Source: Streptomyces malaysiensis subsp. samsunensis
GTDB lineage: Bacteria; Actinomycetota; Actinomycetes; Streptomycetales; Streptomycetaceae
Assembly: GCF_024519315.1 (NCBI RefSeq)
Contig: NZ_JANIIC010000053.1
Span: 23,146 to 87,145 of the forward strand
Reading direction: 5' to 3'
Length of the DNA stretch: 64,000 nucleotides
Under the pieces are notes generated by a model, which saw only the letters and a program-made list of their open reading frames with translations, searched no databases and was not told the DNA's origin. Positions 1 through 8,848 of this stretch are shown here, one piece after another. How positions within the stretch are numbered: position 1 is the first letter of the stretch; each line of letters starts with the position of its first letter. The position numbers and the translations under genes are program-made.

Positions 1-1348
1 CGGGCAGCCCCTTGGCGGCCCCCACCTCCAGCGGAGTCCGCTGCTTGGCGCCCCAGGTGGCGCACGGCAGGTTCATCCAGGCGTTGGACCAGGTCAGGAA
101 GGGGTAGTCGCGGTGGAGCCGGGTGTTGTCCCGGTCCCACTTCGACCAGCTGGTCGGCCACTTGGCGTCGGCGCACTCGACGGCGGTGTAGACGGCGTTG
201 CCGTTCTCCGAGGCGATGTTGCCCGCGGTGTCGGACATGTCCGGGCCCGCGGCCTCGACCAGCGCCTTCTCATCGCCGGCGAGGTAGTCGCTCCACACCT
301 GGGCGACCGTGGCCCACGAGGAGTCGTAGTACGGAGCGCTCTGGAAGAGCCCGAGCAGCTCGGCCGGGCCCACGACCCCGCCGATGGGGCTCTTCTTGGC
401 GGCCGCGCGCAGCTTCTCCCACTGCTGCTGGACCTTCGCGGGGGTGTCGCCGATGTGGTAGGCGGCGTCGTTCTTGGCGACCCACGCCTTCCAGTCGTTC
501 CAGCGCGTCTCGAAGGCCACGTCCTGGTCCAGGTTGGCCTGGTACCAGATCTTCTCCCGCGAGGGGTTGACCACGCTGTCCACGATCAGCCGGCGCACAT
601 GGGTCGGGAAGAGCGTCGCGTAGACCCCGCCGATGTACGTTCCGTACGACACGCCCAGGTAGTTGAGCTTCTTGTCGCCGAGCGCGGCCCGGATGACGTC
701 GATGTCACGGGCGGTGTTGGGCGTCGTCATATGCGGCAGCATCCAGCCGCTGCGCTCCGCGCACCCTTCGGCGTACTCCCGCGCCAGCTCGCGCTGGACA
801 CGCTTGTCCGCCTCGCTGTCGGGCACCGGGTCAAGCTTCGGGGCCTTGACGAACTCCTGGGGATCCACACAGGAGATGGCCGCCGAGTGGCCCACCCCGC
901 GCGGGTCGAAGCCGACGAAGTCGTACGCCTTCGAAGTCTTCGTCCACAGCGGGTTCTTGGTGGTGACCCGGGTCGGGAAACGGAGCCCGGAGCCGCCGGG
1001 CCCGCCCGGGTTGTAGATCAGCGACCCCTGTCGCTCGGAGGCGGTGCCGGTGTTGGCGATCCGGTCCACCGCGAGCTTGATGGTGCGGCCGTTCGGCTTG
1101 GCGTAGTCGAGCGGCACGGTGACATAGCCGCACTGGATGGGCTTGGCCAGCCCCCAGTCGGCCGGGCAGTCCGCCCAGTCGATGCCCTGCATCGCGGCCT
1201 TGGCCGCGGCCACCGCCACGCCACGGGCCTCGGCGGCCCCACCGGGCGTCCGCTCCGCTGCCCCGGCCGTGGGGGCGGCCAGCGCACCGGTTATCAGCGC
1301 ACCGGCGATCACACCGCCGGTCACGCCGAAGATTGCTGTGCGTCTCAC
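1..1348 (-). CDS. tap: Secreted tripeptidyl aminopeptidase (Tap/SlpD-E type alpha/beta hydrolase), 3' end off the window
   Basis: Serine exopeptidase that removes tripeptides from the N terminus of extracellular proteins. The visible 449 codons start at a GTG preceded by a strong GGGGGA ribosome site; the C terminus lies beyond position 1. Residues 1-30 form a signal peptide: MRR, a hydrophobic stretch, then an AGA/AAE cleavage region. The nucleophile elbow GVSYGTYIG places the catalytic serine at residue 234, and an oxyanion-region motif YNPGGPGGSG lies upstream. The usual Asp and His of the triad fall in the missing part. The family is about 500-540 residues, so roughly 80 are absent. It reads away from the urease operon in the same orientation, but a 127-base gap separates them. 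Confidence 0.9.
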   Translation of the reverse strand, partial: MRRTAIFGVTGGVIAGALITGALAAPTAGAAERTPGGAAEARGVAVAAAKAAMQGIDWADCPADWGLAKPIQCGYVTVPLDYAKPNGRTIKLAVDRIANTGTASERQGSLIYNPGGPGGSGLRFPTRVTTKNPLWTKTSKAYDFVGFDPRGVGHSAAISCVDPQEFVKAPKLDPVPDSEADKRVQRELAREYAEGCAERSGWMLPHMTTPNTARDIDVIRAALGDKKLNYLGVSYGTYIGGVYATLFPTHVRRLIVDSVVNPSREKIWYQANLDQDVAFETRWNDWKAWVAKNDAAYHIGDTPAKVQQQWEKLRAAAKKSPIGGVVGPAELLGLFQSAPYYDSSWATVAQVWSDYLAGDEKALVEAAGPDMSDTAGNIASENGNAVYTAVECADAKWPTSWSKWDRDNTRLHRDYPFLTWSNAWMNLPCATWGAKQRTPLEVGAAKGLP

Positions 1349-1475
1349 GTAGTAATCCCCCTGCTTTGTTGCGCCGCCAGGAGCGGCGATGATCACAGAG
1401 TGTCAGGGGGATTCTTCTGTCTGGCTTACCGCCGAGTACAGGGCAAACCGCCGTTTCTTTATCAAGACGTGAACA

Positions 1476-2933
1476 TCAACCCACGGCGGCGGCCGCCTCG
1501 TCGAGGGCCCGGCGGAGCTGAAGGGCGTCCGGGGCCACGGCCGTGGCGAGGGCGGCGGGGCCGGTCAGGGGCGTGAGGACGGCGGTCTCGCCGAGCAGCC
1601 GTGGCCGCGCGACGGGGCTGGTGTCGTACGACGGGCCGACCACGAGCAGCTGCCCCACCGCGCGATGCCCGCCGAGAACCGCGCCACCGTCCCAGCCGGG
1701 GGCGCCGGGGCCGTAGGCGAGTTCCTGGTCGAGCAGCGGGCGCCCGGCGCGGTGGACGGTGAGACGAGTGGTCAGATGCCCCGGGGACTCGCCGGTACGG
1801 CCCAGGATCTGCTCCTCGCGGAGCACCAGGCGGGCGGTGGGGGCGAGTTCGACACGGGTGGTCATGCGCAGATCACTGCCGTGGGCGGAGATCAGGGGTT
1901 CGGGCAGCCAACGCAAAGTCGCGCCGTCGGCGACGGTCAACCGGATCTCGTAGTGGGCGGGCCCGGCCGACCGCCCGGGCAGGGCGATGGTCGCCGCGGC
2001 CGAGCCGATGCGCAGCCGGGTGCCCGGCCCCGCCGTCACCTCCAGCGCGATCCGGTCGCCGCCGAGGGGCGCGCTCATGGCTCCGACCACGGTGACCCGC
2101 GCCTCCCCGTCCACGACGCTCCGGGTACGACGCAACGCAAGCGGCCCGTCCCCCACGAGAACAGGCAACGCGATACCACCCCGCCCATCCACCTCAGCCC
2201 GAACCCGCCCAACGGCCCGAACGCCTGCGTTTGGGGCGTTTGTGGTGCTTGGGGTGTGCGTTGTGCCTAGGGTGCCTGCCGTGCTTGGGGCGCCTGTCCT
2301 GCTTGGGGCGCCCGTCGTGCCTGGGGTGCGCGTAGTGCTTGGGGTGCGCGTAGTGCTTGGGGTGCGCGTAGTGCTTGGGGTGCCCGTCGTGCCCGAGGAG
2401 GCCACCGCAGGCGAGGTGGCCGTCATAGCTGAGGGGTCCACCGCGCCCGAGGGGCCTGCCACAGCCGAGGTGGTCGAGCCTCGCCCCGGGGCCGGGGCGT
2501 CCCGCGCCGGGGCGTCCCGCGCCGGGGCATCCCGCGCCGGGGCGTCCCGCGCCGGGGCGCGCCCGGACAGCGGCCGCGCGGGGCGCGGCTGTTCCCCACC
2601 GGATACGGCCGGACCGCCCGCCGACGGCAGCTCCGGGCCGGACACGACGTCCTGGGCGCGCCCGGACGTCCGAGGCACGAGGGGCGGCCGTATCCCACCC
2701 AGCGCGACCGAACCGTCCGGCGGCCACTCCGAGCCAGGCACAGCATCCGAGCCGAGCGCAACGTCCGGAGCGGGCACGGCATCCGGGGCGCGCCCGGACA
2801 GCGGCCGCGCGGGGTGCGGCTGTTCCCCATCGGATACGGCCGGACCGCCCGCCCGCGGCAGCTCCGCGCCGGGAACGGCATCGGAGCCGGGCGCAGTGTC
2901 CGGGCCGGGCATGGCATCTGGGGTGGGTGTCAT
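1476..2933 (-). CDS. ureD: Urease accessory protein UreD with a long repetitive N-terminal extension
   Basis: UreD (UreH) binds apo-urease and recruits the UreF-UreG complex for nickel insertion. Only the last 250 residues or so, from about nucleotide 2228 down to the stop, look like UreD (GDGPLALRRT, LRIGSAAATIALPG, WLPEPLISAHGSD). The first 235 residues are low complexity and rich in Pro, Ala, Gly, Ser and Thr. They contain 18-base units (TPSTTR, about 2300-2390), 15-base units (APARD, about 2500-2560) and two diverged copies of a longer block around GGPAVSxGEQP. UreD is normally about 270 residues; this is 485. The ATG overlaps the ureG stop as ATGA, so coupled translation supports this start. 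No start codon lies nearer the core except inside the repeats. Confidence 0.85.
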   Translation of the reverse strand: MTPTPDAMPGPDTAPGSDAVPGAELPRAGGPAVSDGEQPHPARPLSGRAPDAVPAPDVALGSDAVPGSEWPPDGSVALGGIRPPLVPRTSGRAQDVVSGPELPSAGGPAVSGGEQPRPARPLSGRAPARDAPARDAPARDAPARDAPAPGRGSTTSAVAGPSGAVDPSAMTATSPAVASSGTTGTPSTTRTPSTTRTPSTTRTPGTTGAPSRTGAPSTAGTLGTTHTPSTTNAPNAGVRAVGRVRAEVDGRGGIALPVLVGDGPLALRRTRSVVDGEARVTVVGAMSAPLGGDRIALEVTAGPGTRLRIGSAAATIALPGRSAGPAHYEIRLTVADGATLRWLPEPLISAHGSDLRMTTRVELAPTARLVLREEQILGRTGESPGHLTTRLTVHRAGRPLLDQELAYGPGAPGWDGGAVLGGHRAVGQLLVVGPSYDTSPVARPRLLGETAVLTPLTGPAALATAVAPDALQLRRALDEAAAAVG

Positions 2934-3625
2934 GCCGGGGTCGCTGTCCAGGCGGCCAGGCGGGTGCGGACCCAGTCGGCGATGGGGCGGACGCCGTCCT
3001 CGGCGACCAGGGAGGTGAAGGCGACGGGGAGTTCACCTCGCTGGGCCTTCGCGTCGCGCGCCATGCGCTCCAGGTCGGAGCCGACGTACGGGGCGAGGTC
3101 GGTCTTGTTGACGACGAGCAGATCGGCGGTGGTGACGCCGGGGCCGCCCTTGCGGGGGATGTCGTCGCCGCCCGCGACGTCGATGACGAACACCTGCGCG
3201 TCGACCAGGCCCTTGGAGAAGGTCGCGGTGAGGTTGTCCCCGCCGGACTCGACCAGGATCAGATCGAGCGGACCCACGGACTCCTCGAGCTCCTCGACCG
3301 CCTCCAGGTTGGCGGAGATGTCATCGCGGATCGCGGTGTGCGGGCAGGCGCCGGTCTCCACGGCGGTGATGCGTTCGGGCGGAAGTACGGCGTTGCGCAG
3401 CAGGAACTCGGCGTCCTCTCGGGTGTAGATGTCATTGGTGACCACAGCGAGGGAGAACTGGTCGCGCAGCGCCCGGCACAGCGCGGCGACGGTCGCGGTC
3501 TTGCCCGAGCCCACCGGCCCGCCGAGGCCGATGCGCAGCGCCCTGCGGGTGCCGTCGGGGCGTTGGGGGGCGGGGGCGCCGTAGGTGTGGCGCGGGGGGT
3601 AGGGGTCCGCGTGGTCGAGGTGCAT
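2930..3625 (-). CDS. ureG: Urease accessory GTPase UreG
   Basis: SIMIBI-class GTPase that delivers nickel to urease with UreF and UreD. The 231 residues show a P-loop GGPVGSGKT near residues 35-43, the nickel-binding CPH motif in TGACPHTAIR, the ESGGDN switch region and the NKTD guanine-specificity motif. The N terminus MHLDHADPYPP carries two histidines, a short version of the metal-storing tail seen in many UreG proteins. It lies 55 bases after ureF and overlaps ureD by four bases. Length and motifs are normal for the family. Confidence 0.97.
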   Translation of the reverse strand: MHLDHADPYPPRHTYGAPAPQRPDGTRRALRIGLGGPVGSGKTATVAALCRALRDQFSLAVVTNDIYTREDAEFLLRNAVLPPERITAVETGACPHTAIRDDISANLEAVEELEESVGPLDLILVESGGDNLTATFSKGLVDAQVFVIDVAGGDDIPRKGGPGVTTADLLVVNKTDLAPYVGSDLERMARDAKAQRGELPVAFTSLVAEDGVRPIADWVRTRLAAWTATPA

Positions 3626-3680
3626 GACGGCTCCGATGTTCCAACGGGTGCGGGGGGATGCGGTTCGGTTCGCGCCGGGG

Positions 3681-4961
3681 TTACGAGGCGAAGAGGCGTA
3701 CGGACCAGGTGGCGTGCTGTTCGGCGGCGATGTCGAGCAGTGGCGCGGAGGCGGCGGGCAGCGCGCCGGGGCCCTGGTCGAGGGCCCGCCGTGCCGCCTC
3801 GGTGGCCCGCGCCACGACCTGGTCCAGCTCGGGGGCGAGGCGGGCGAGGACGGCGGTGGCGTCGAGGGGGTCGAGGCTCAGCAGCCGTACGGCGGCGGTC
3901 GCGGGCCCGCTCACCGCCTCGTACCCGGCGGCGTACGCGGCGTCCGGGGGCCCCAGCCCGGCGGCGCGCGCGGCGAGTCCGAGCACCACGGGCTGGTGCG
4001 CCCCGCGCGGCCGGGCGGCGGCGAGGGCGTCCAGCTCGGGCGACGGCCAGGTGGCGCGGGCGGCGCGCATCAGCTGACGGCCGAGCCGCCGGGCGGTGGC
4101 GCGCAGCGCGGGGGCGGGGGTACGGGCGTCCGCCGCCTCGTCCAGCGCGAGCGGGTCGAGCCCGGCGGCGGCAGCGGCGGCGAGCCCGGCCGCGGTGAGC
4201 CCGGCGGTGTGCAGCCGGCCCCGGCAGAACGCCTCCAGGGAGGCCGCGTCATGGATCCGGCCCGCCGCGACGGCGGCCTCGGCACCGCCGGAGTGCGCAT
4301 GGCCTCCGGCGGGAAACCGGCCATCGGCAAGGATGAGCAACGCGGCAACCCCGCTGGCCCCTGCGCCCCGGCCCCCGCCAGGGACCTCACCCCGGCCCCT
4401 GCCCAGGACCTCACCCCCGCCCCCGCCGGGAACTTCACCCCGACCCGCACCAGGGACCTCACCCCCGGCCCCAGCCGGGGCTTCACCCCGACCCGCGCCA
4501 GAGACTTCATCCCGGCTACCACCCAGAACCTCATCCCAGCCGCCGCCGAAGGCTGCGCCCCCGCCTCTGCCGGGAACTTCACCCCGCCCCGCGCCGGGGA
4601 CCTCACTCCGACCGCCGCCGGGGGCTTCACCTCGACCCCCACCCGCGACCTCACGCCGGACCCCGGGGGCCTCGCCGCGACCCCCGCCCGGAAGTTCACC
4701 GTGACCCGCGCCCGGGGCCTCTCCCCCGAGCACCCGTTGCGCGGCCGGGAGGCCGGGCCCTGCCGCGCGCCCTGCGGGTGGGGCATTCGTCGTCGGGTGG
4801 CGGGCACGGTTCGAGGCGTCCGGTGGCGGGGTAGCGGGGGTCCAGGGGGCGGAGCCCCGTGGTTTCGGGGAGGGGCGGGGTGGGGGAAAGCCCGCCCACG
4901 ACCCACCCGCGGCCGACCCACCGCCGTCCCAAGGCGCGGGCGGCATCTCGTTCGCAGTCAT
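3681..4961 (-). CDS. ureF: Urease accessory protein UreF with a repetitive N-terminal extension
   Basis: UreF is the helical adaptor that gates UreG GTPase activity in the urease maturation complex. The conserved part is the last 220 residues or so, from LLILADGRFPAGGHAHSGG (nucleotide about 4345) to the C-terminal LFAS. The family is usually about 225 residues; this frame is 426. The extra N-terminal 200 residues are built of near-repeats of 8-10 residues such as GRGEVPGAG and GGGRGEAPG, seen in the DNA as (C/A)CCCCGG-rich units from about 4370 to 4720. The frame is open throughout. The ATG at 4961 follows the ureC stop by 13 bases. An alternative is an internal start near the core, but I see no convincing ribosome site there. 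Confidence 0.85.
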   Translation of the reverse strand: MTANEMPPAPWDGGGSAAGGSWAGFPPPRPSPKPRGSAPWTPATPPPDASNRARHPTTNAPPAGRAAGPGLPAAQRVLGGEAPGAGHGELPGGGRGEAPGVRREVAGGGRGEAPGGGRSEVPGAGRGEVPGRGGGAAFGGGWDEVLGGSRDEVSGAGRGEAPAGAGGEVPGAGRGEVPGGGGGEVLGRGRGEVPGGGRGAGASGVAALLILADGRFPAGGHAHSGGAEAAVAAGRIHDAASLEAFCRGRLHTAGLTAAGLAAAAAAGLDPLALDEAADARTPAPALRATARRLGRQLMRAARATWPSPELDALAAARPRGAHQPVVLGLAARAAGLGPPDAAYAAGYEAVSGPATAAVRLLSLDPLDATAVLARLAPELDQVVARATEAARRALDQGPGALPAASAPLLDIAAEQHATWSVRLFAS

Positions 4962-4974
4962 GACGGACGCCCGG

Positions 4975-6699
4975 TCAGAAGAGGAAGTACCGCTGGGCCA
5001 TGGGAAGTTCCGCCGCCGGAGCCGGTTCCACGGGCTCGCCGTCGATCGTCACCGTGAACGTATCGGGATCGACCTCGACCCGCGGCAGGGCGTCGTTCTC
5101 CCGCATATCCGCCTTGCTGACCCCTCGGGTACCGCGGATCGGGACGAACCGTTTGCGGAGGTCCAGCCGGTCCACCAGCCCGTCGTCGAGCGCCGTCGGG
5201 GTCACGAAGTTGACCGAGCCCGTGGCCGCCGCGCGGCCGAGCGCGCCGAACATGGGGCGCGGCAGAACCGGCTGCGGGGTGGGGATCGAGGCGTTGGCGT
5301 CGCCCATCTGCGCGTAGGCGATCTGCCCGCCCTTGATCACCAGTTGCGGTTTGACACCGAAGAACGCGGGGTCCCACAGCACCAGATCGGCCAGCTTCCC
5401 GGTCTCGATCGAGCCGATCTCCCCGTCGAGCCCCTGGGCCACCGCCGGATTGATGGTGTATTTGGCGACATAGCGACGCGCCCGGTGGTTGTCGGCACGG
5501 CCGTCACCGGGGAGGGCGCCGCGCCGCCGCTTCATCACATGCGCGGTCTGCCAGGTGCGCAGCACCACCTCGCCGATCCGCCCCATGGCCTGGGAGTCGG
5601 AGGAGATGATCGAGATCGCGCCGAGGTCGTGCAGCACATCCTCGGCGGCGATGGTGCTGGGCCGGATGCGGGACTCGGCGAAGGCGAGGTCCTCGGGGAC
5701 GGCCGGGTTGAGGTGGTGGCAGACCATCAGCATGTCGAGGTGTTCCTCGACGGTGTTGATGGTGTGCGGGCGGGTCGGATTGGTGGAGCTGGGCAGCACA
5801 TTCGGCTGGGAGACCACGGTGATGATGTCGGGTGCGTGCCCGCCGCCCGCGCCCTCGGTGTGGTACGCGTGGATGGAGCGCCCGGCGATGGCGGCGAGGG
5901 TGTCGCCGACGAAGCCCGCCTCATTGAGGGTGTCGGTGTGGATGGCGAGCTGGGCGCCGCTCTCCTCACAGACGCCGAGGCAGGCGTCGATGGCGGCGGG
6001 GGTGGCCCCCCAGTCCTCATGGATCTTGAATCCGAGGGCTCCGCCGCGCAGTTGGGACCACATCGCCTCGTGCGAGACGGTGTTGCCCTTGCCGAGCAGC
6101 CCGATGTTGACCGGATACCCTTCCAGCGCCTCGAACATCCGGGCGAGGTGCCAGGGGCCGGGGGTGATGGTGGTCGCCTTGGTGCCCTCGGCGGGGCCGG
6201 TGCCGCCGCCGACGAGGGTGGTGATCCCGGAGGCGAGCGCCTGATCGACGAGGGTCGGGGAGATGAAGTGGACATGGGCGTCGATGGCGCCCGCGGTGAG
6301 GATCCTGCCGTTGCCCGCGATGACCTCGGTCTCGGGCCCGATGACGAGGTCGGGGTGGACGCCGTCCATGGTGTCGGGGTTCCCGGCCTTGCCGATGCCG
6401 GTGATACGGCCGTCACGCAGGCCGATATCCGCCTTGACAACGCCCCAGTGGTCGAGCACGACGGCGCCGGTGATCACGGTGTCGGGGGTGCCTTCCGCGC
6501 GGGTGGCGCGGGATTGGCCCATGGATTCGCGGATCACCTTGCCGCCGCCGAAGACCGCCTCGTCCCCGGCCCGGCCGGGCCCGCCGCTGCGGTCCTCCTC
6601 GATCTCGATGAAGAGGTCGGTGTCCGCGAGCCGTATACGATCCCCGGTGGTGGGGCCGAAGAGATCGGCGTACACCGCGCGGTTCAGCTCAACGGTCAT
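4975..6699 (-). CDS. ureC: Urease subunit alpha (catalytic)
   Basis: Hydrolyses urea to ammonia and carbamate at a dinuclear nickel centre in the cytoplasm. The 574 residues contain the expected ligands: the HVH pair in DAHVHFISP, the carbamylated lysine in LGFKIHEDWG, the histidines in LAIHTDTLNE and HAYHTEGAGGGHAPD, the mobile-flap Cys-His in MVCHHLNP, and the aspartate in SSDSQAMGR. The start chosen is MTVELNRAVY, which matches the family and follows a GAAAGG ribosome site. An in-frame upstream ATG at 6759 would add 20 residues encoded by duplicated spacer and is unlikely. It lies 177 bases after ureB, an unusually wide gap for this operon. Confidence 0.97.
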   Translation of the reverse strand: MTVELNRAVYADLFGPTTGDRIRLADTDLFIEIEEDRSGGPGRAGDEAVFGGGKVIRESMGQSRATRAEGTPDTVITGAVVLDHWGVVKADIGLRDGRITGIGKAGNPDTMDGVHPDLVIGPETEVIAGNGRILTAGAIDAHVHFISPTLVDQALASGITTLVGGGTGPAEGTKATTITPGPWHLARMFEALEGYPVNIGLLGKGNTVSHEAMWSQLRGGALGFKIHEDWGATPAAIDACLGVCEESGAQLAIHTDTLNEAGFVGDTLAAIAGRSIHAYHTEGAGGGHAPDIITVVSQPNVLPSSTNPTRPHTINTVEEHLDMLMVCHHLNPAVPEDLAFAESRIRPSTIAAEDVLHDLGAISIISSDSQAMGRIGEVVLRTWQTAHVMKRRRGALPGDGRADNHRARRYVAKYTINPAVAQGLDGEIGSIETGKLADLVLWDPAFFGVKPQLVIKGGQIAYAQMGDANASIPTPQPVLPRPMFGALGRAAATGSVNFVTPTALDDGLVDRLDLRKRFVPIRGTRGVSKADMRENDALPRVEVDPDTFTVTIDGEPVEPAPAAELPMAQRYFLF

Positions 6700-6880
6700 A
6701 GTGCGCCCTTTCGTTCGCTTCTCCGCCCGCGAGGCGACAGCGCACCCCGCCACCCACACACCACCCGGCGGCCCCGCGCGCGACGCTCACAGCACCCCTT
6801 TCGTTCGCTTCTCCGCCCGCGAGGCGACAGCGCACCCCGCCACCCACACACCACCCGGCGGCCCCGCGCGCGACGCTCAC
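6689..6880 (-). CDS. Possible small coupled ORF bridging ureB and ureC (63 codons, internal 30-residue duplication)
   Basis: A GTG overlaps the ureB stop as GTGA and is preceded at a good distance by GGGAGGGG. The frame then stays open across the whole ureB-ureC gap and stops (TGA) 11 bases inside ureC, overlapping the ureC ATG. The predicted peptide is two nearly identical 30-residue units (SVARGAAGWCVGGG..., RCRLAGGEANER), each with two cysteines, because the 90-base DNA repeat is a multiple of three. It resembles no family I know. It may be a real micropeptide, or a translational-coupling device that keeps ribosomes moving from ureB to ureC. It could also be a chance frame in repeated spacer. 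Confidence 0.4.
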   Translation of the reverse strand: MSVARGAAGWCVGGGVRCRLAGGEANERGAVSVARGAAGWCVGGGVRCRLAGGEANERAHYDR

Positions 6881-6883
6881 AGC
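6706..6883. repeat. Tandem direct repeat, 2 x 88 bp, period 90
   Basis: Positions 6706-6793 and 6796-6883 are identical over 88 bases by direct reading. The duplication lies between ureB and ureC; its left copy contains the ureC ribosome site and its right copy contains the ureB stop codon. Each copy therefore carries the same GAAAGGG ribosome-site-like element. The perfect identity suggests a recent duplication or ongoing homogenisation. Confidence 0.95.
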
Positions 6884-7182
6884 GCCCCTCCCGTCTCTCC
6901 CCGCAGCCCCGGCACCATCCGCTCCCCCGCGATCGGGATCAGGGCGACCTCGACGGGGATGCCCGGTTCGAAGCGCACGGCGGTGCCCGCGGGGATGTTC
7001 AGCCGCTTGCCGCGGGCGGCGGCGCGGTCGAAGTCGAGGCCGGGGTTGGCCTCGGCGAAGTGGTAGTGGGAGCCGACCTGGACGGGCCGGTCGGCGGCGT
7101 TGAGCACGGTGAGCCGGGTGACGGGCCGCCCCTCGTTCAGGGCCACCGGTTCATCGGCGTAAAGGATCTCTCCGGGGATCAT
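6877..7182 (-). CDS. ureB: Urease subunit beta
   Basis: Small structural subunit of urease. The 101 residues begin MIPGEILYADEP, the standard beta-subunit start, and contain VGSHYHFAEANPGLDFDR, typical of the family. The start is supported by a run of G (GGGGGGG) ending 7 bases upstream. A longer frame to 7269 exists but its extra 29 residues are unrelated. The last codons run into the right copy of the 88-base tandem repeat. It follows ureA by 16 bases, so ureA and ureB form a tight operon. Confidence 0.96.
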   Translation of the reverse strand: MIPGEILYADEPVALNEGRPVTRLTVLNAADRPVQVGSHYHFAEANPGLDFDRAAARGKRLNIPAGTAVRFEPGIPVEVALIPIAGERMVPGLRGETGGAL

Positions 7183-7198
7183 GGAAACGCCCCCCCCG

Positions 7199-7501
<303 letters not shown>

Positions 7502-7590
7502 GCTTCCCGCCTCTTCCCATCATCTTCGTACCATCCGCCGGAAACCACCCGCTCAGCACCGTCCGGGGCGGCTCGCGCCCGGCTTCCGCA

Positions 7591-7621
7591 GGTTAGTTCC
7601 ACGGCGTTTCATCGGCGTTAA
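7591..7621 (-). promoter_or_regulatory. Candidate GlnR binding region upstream of ureA
   Basis: On the minus strand positions 7621-7606 read TTAAC, six bases, GAAAC, close to the actinobacterial GlnR a/b box pair (gTnAC-n6-GaAAc). Six bases further on comes a weaker GAACT. The site lies 105-120 bases before the ureA start. GlnR control of ureA is established in Streptomyces coelicolor; applying it here is inference from the motif and position. The rest of the 7502-7846 gap shows a TTGACG with a GATTCT 18 bases later (7752-7781), a weak promoter candidate for the peptidase gene. Confidence 0.5.
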
Positions 7622-7846
7622 CTCAAACGCCCCCAGTCAATCCCGATCGATGCTGGTCAAGCCGGTCGTACGGGCCTTGATCACGCCTTCACAACCCCTT
7701 CGAGTGCCACCCGTCATCCGCTCGGCGGACCCATACGTCCGGCTATCGCACTTGACGGCCCCACCGCATACCCCCGATTCTCATGTCCGCAACACCATGA
7801 TTCACCTGCTCCGCTCCAACCCCCCACATCACAACGGAGCCCAACT

Positions 7847-8800
7847 GTGAAGCGAATAGCGTCATTTCGCCGCGGCACCCTCGCGGCGGCAACCGGTGCC
7901 GCGCTCGCCGCGGCCCTGCTGAGCGGCGCCTCCGGCGCCGAGGCAAACGTCAGCTCCCAGGCCGCCGCCCCCGACGTGGACGTCGCGGCCGTCAAGGCCG
8001 ACCTGGGCGAACTCCAGTCCATCGCGGACGCCAACGGCGGCAACCGCGCCCATGGCGAGCCCGGCTACCAGAAGTCCCTGGACTTCATCAAGGGCAAGCT
8101 GGACGAGGCCGGATTCACCACCTCCGTCCAGGAGTTCACCTCCGGCGGCAAGACGGGCTACAACCTCGTCGCCGACTGGAAGGGCGGCGACGAGGACAAG
8201 GTCGTGATGACCGGCGCCCATCTCGACTCGGTCGAGGCCGGCCCCGGCATCAACGACAACGGCTCCGGCTCGGCCGCGATCCTCGAGGTCGCGCTCGCCG
8301 TGGCCAAGGCCGACCTCCAGCCCACCAAGCATCTGCGGTTCGCCTGGTGGGGCGACGAGGAGGACGGCATGATCGGCTCGACGCACTACGTCGACAGCCT
8401 GGCGTCCGATGACCAGTCGAAGATTGACTCCTACCTCAACTTCGACATGCTCGGCTCCCCCAACGCGGGCTACTTCGTCTACGACGACGACCCCGAGCTG
8501 GAGAAGGTCTTCACGGACTGGTACGCCGCGAAGGACATCACCACCGAGCCGGAGACCGAGGGCGACGGCCGCTCGGACCACGCCCCGTTCAAGGACGCGG
8601 GGGTGCGGGTCGGCGGTCTGTTCACCGGCGCCGAGGCCACCAAGAGCCAGGAGCAGGCCGACAATTGGGGCGGTGAGGCGGGCGAGGCGTTCGACCCGTG
8701 CTACCACTCCGCCTGCGACAAGACGTCGAACATCGACGACAAGGCGCTGGACCTGAACACCGACGCCATCGCCAACGCGATCTGGACGCTCAGCTCCTGA
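7847..8800 (+). CDS. Secreted M28-family aminopeptidase (Streptomyces griseus aminopeptidase type)
   Basis: Zinc exopeptidase that releases N-terminal hydrophobic residues outside the cell. Residues 1-33 are a Sec signal peptide ending in GAEA. The double-zinc site is complete: His125 (GAHLDS), Asp137 (GINDNGSG), Glu172 with the general base Glu171 (WWGDEEDG), Asp200 (LNFDMLGS) and His287 (CYHSACD). Cys285 and Cys290 correspond to the known disulfide next to the last histidine. At 317 residues it is the normal size for a form without a C-terminal carbohydrate or P domain. It is a single gene, divergent from ureA and convergent with the antitoxin gene. Confidence 0.95.
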   Translation: MKRIASFRRGTLAAATGAALAAALLSGASGAEANVSSQAAAPDVDVAAVKADLGELQSIADANGGNRAHGEPGYQKSLDFIKGKLDEAGFTTSVQEFTSGGKTGYNLVADWKGGDEDKVVMTGAHLDSVEAGPGINDNGSGSAAILEVALAVAKADLQPTKHLRFAWWGDEEDGMIGSTHYVDSLASDDQSKIDSYLNFDMLGSPNAGYFVYDDDPELEKVFTDWYAAKDITTEPETEGDGRSDHAPFKDAGVRVGGLFTGAEATKSQEQADNWGGEAGEAFDPCYHSACDKTSNIDDKALDLNTDAIANAIWTLSS

Positions 8801-8817
8801 CGAGCGCCCTGATACCC

Positions 8818-8836
8818 GACCGGCGCTGAGCCGGTC
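8818..8836. terminator. Hairpin after the M28 peptidase gene
   Basis: GACCGGC, five-base loop, GCCGGTC: a perfect 7-bp stem 17 bases past the peptidase stop. There is no U tract, as is usual in Streptomyces. It sits between convergent genes and may work for the plus strand. Confidence 0.5.
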
Positions 8837-8848
8837 CTGACCCGTCCG

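Noticed and set aside
113..1576. Long plus-strand open frame opposite the tripeptidyl aminopeptidase
   Set aside because: Composition and content fit a shadow of the minus-strand gene, which has a signal peptide, nucleophile motif and ribosome site.
2229..2930. CRISPR-like array in the repeats of ureD
   Set aside because: The repeats are in-frame coding units with no unique spacers.
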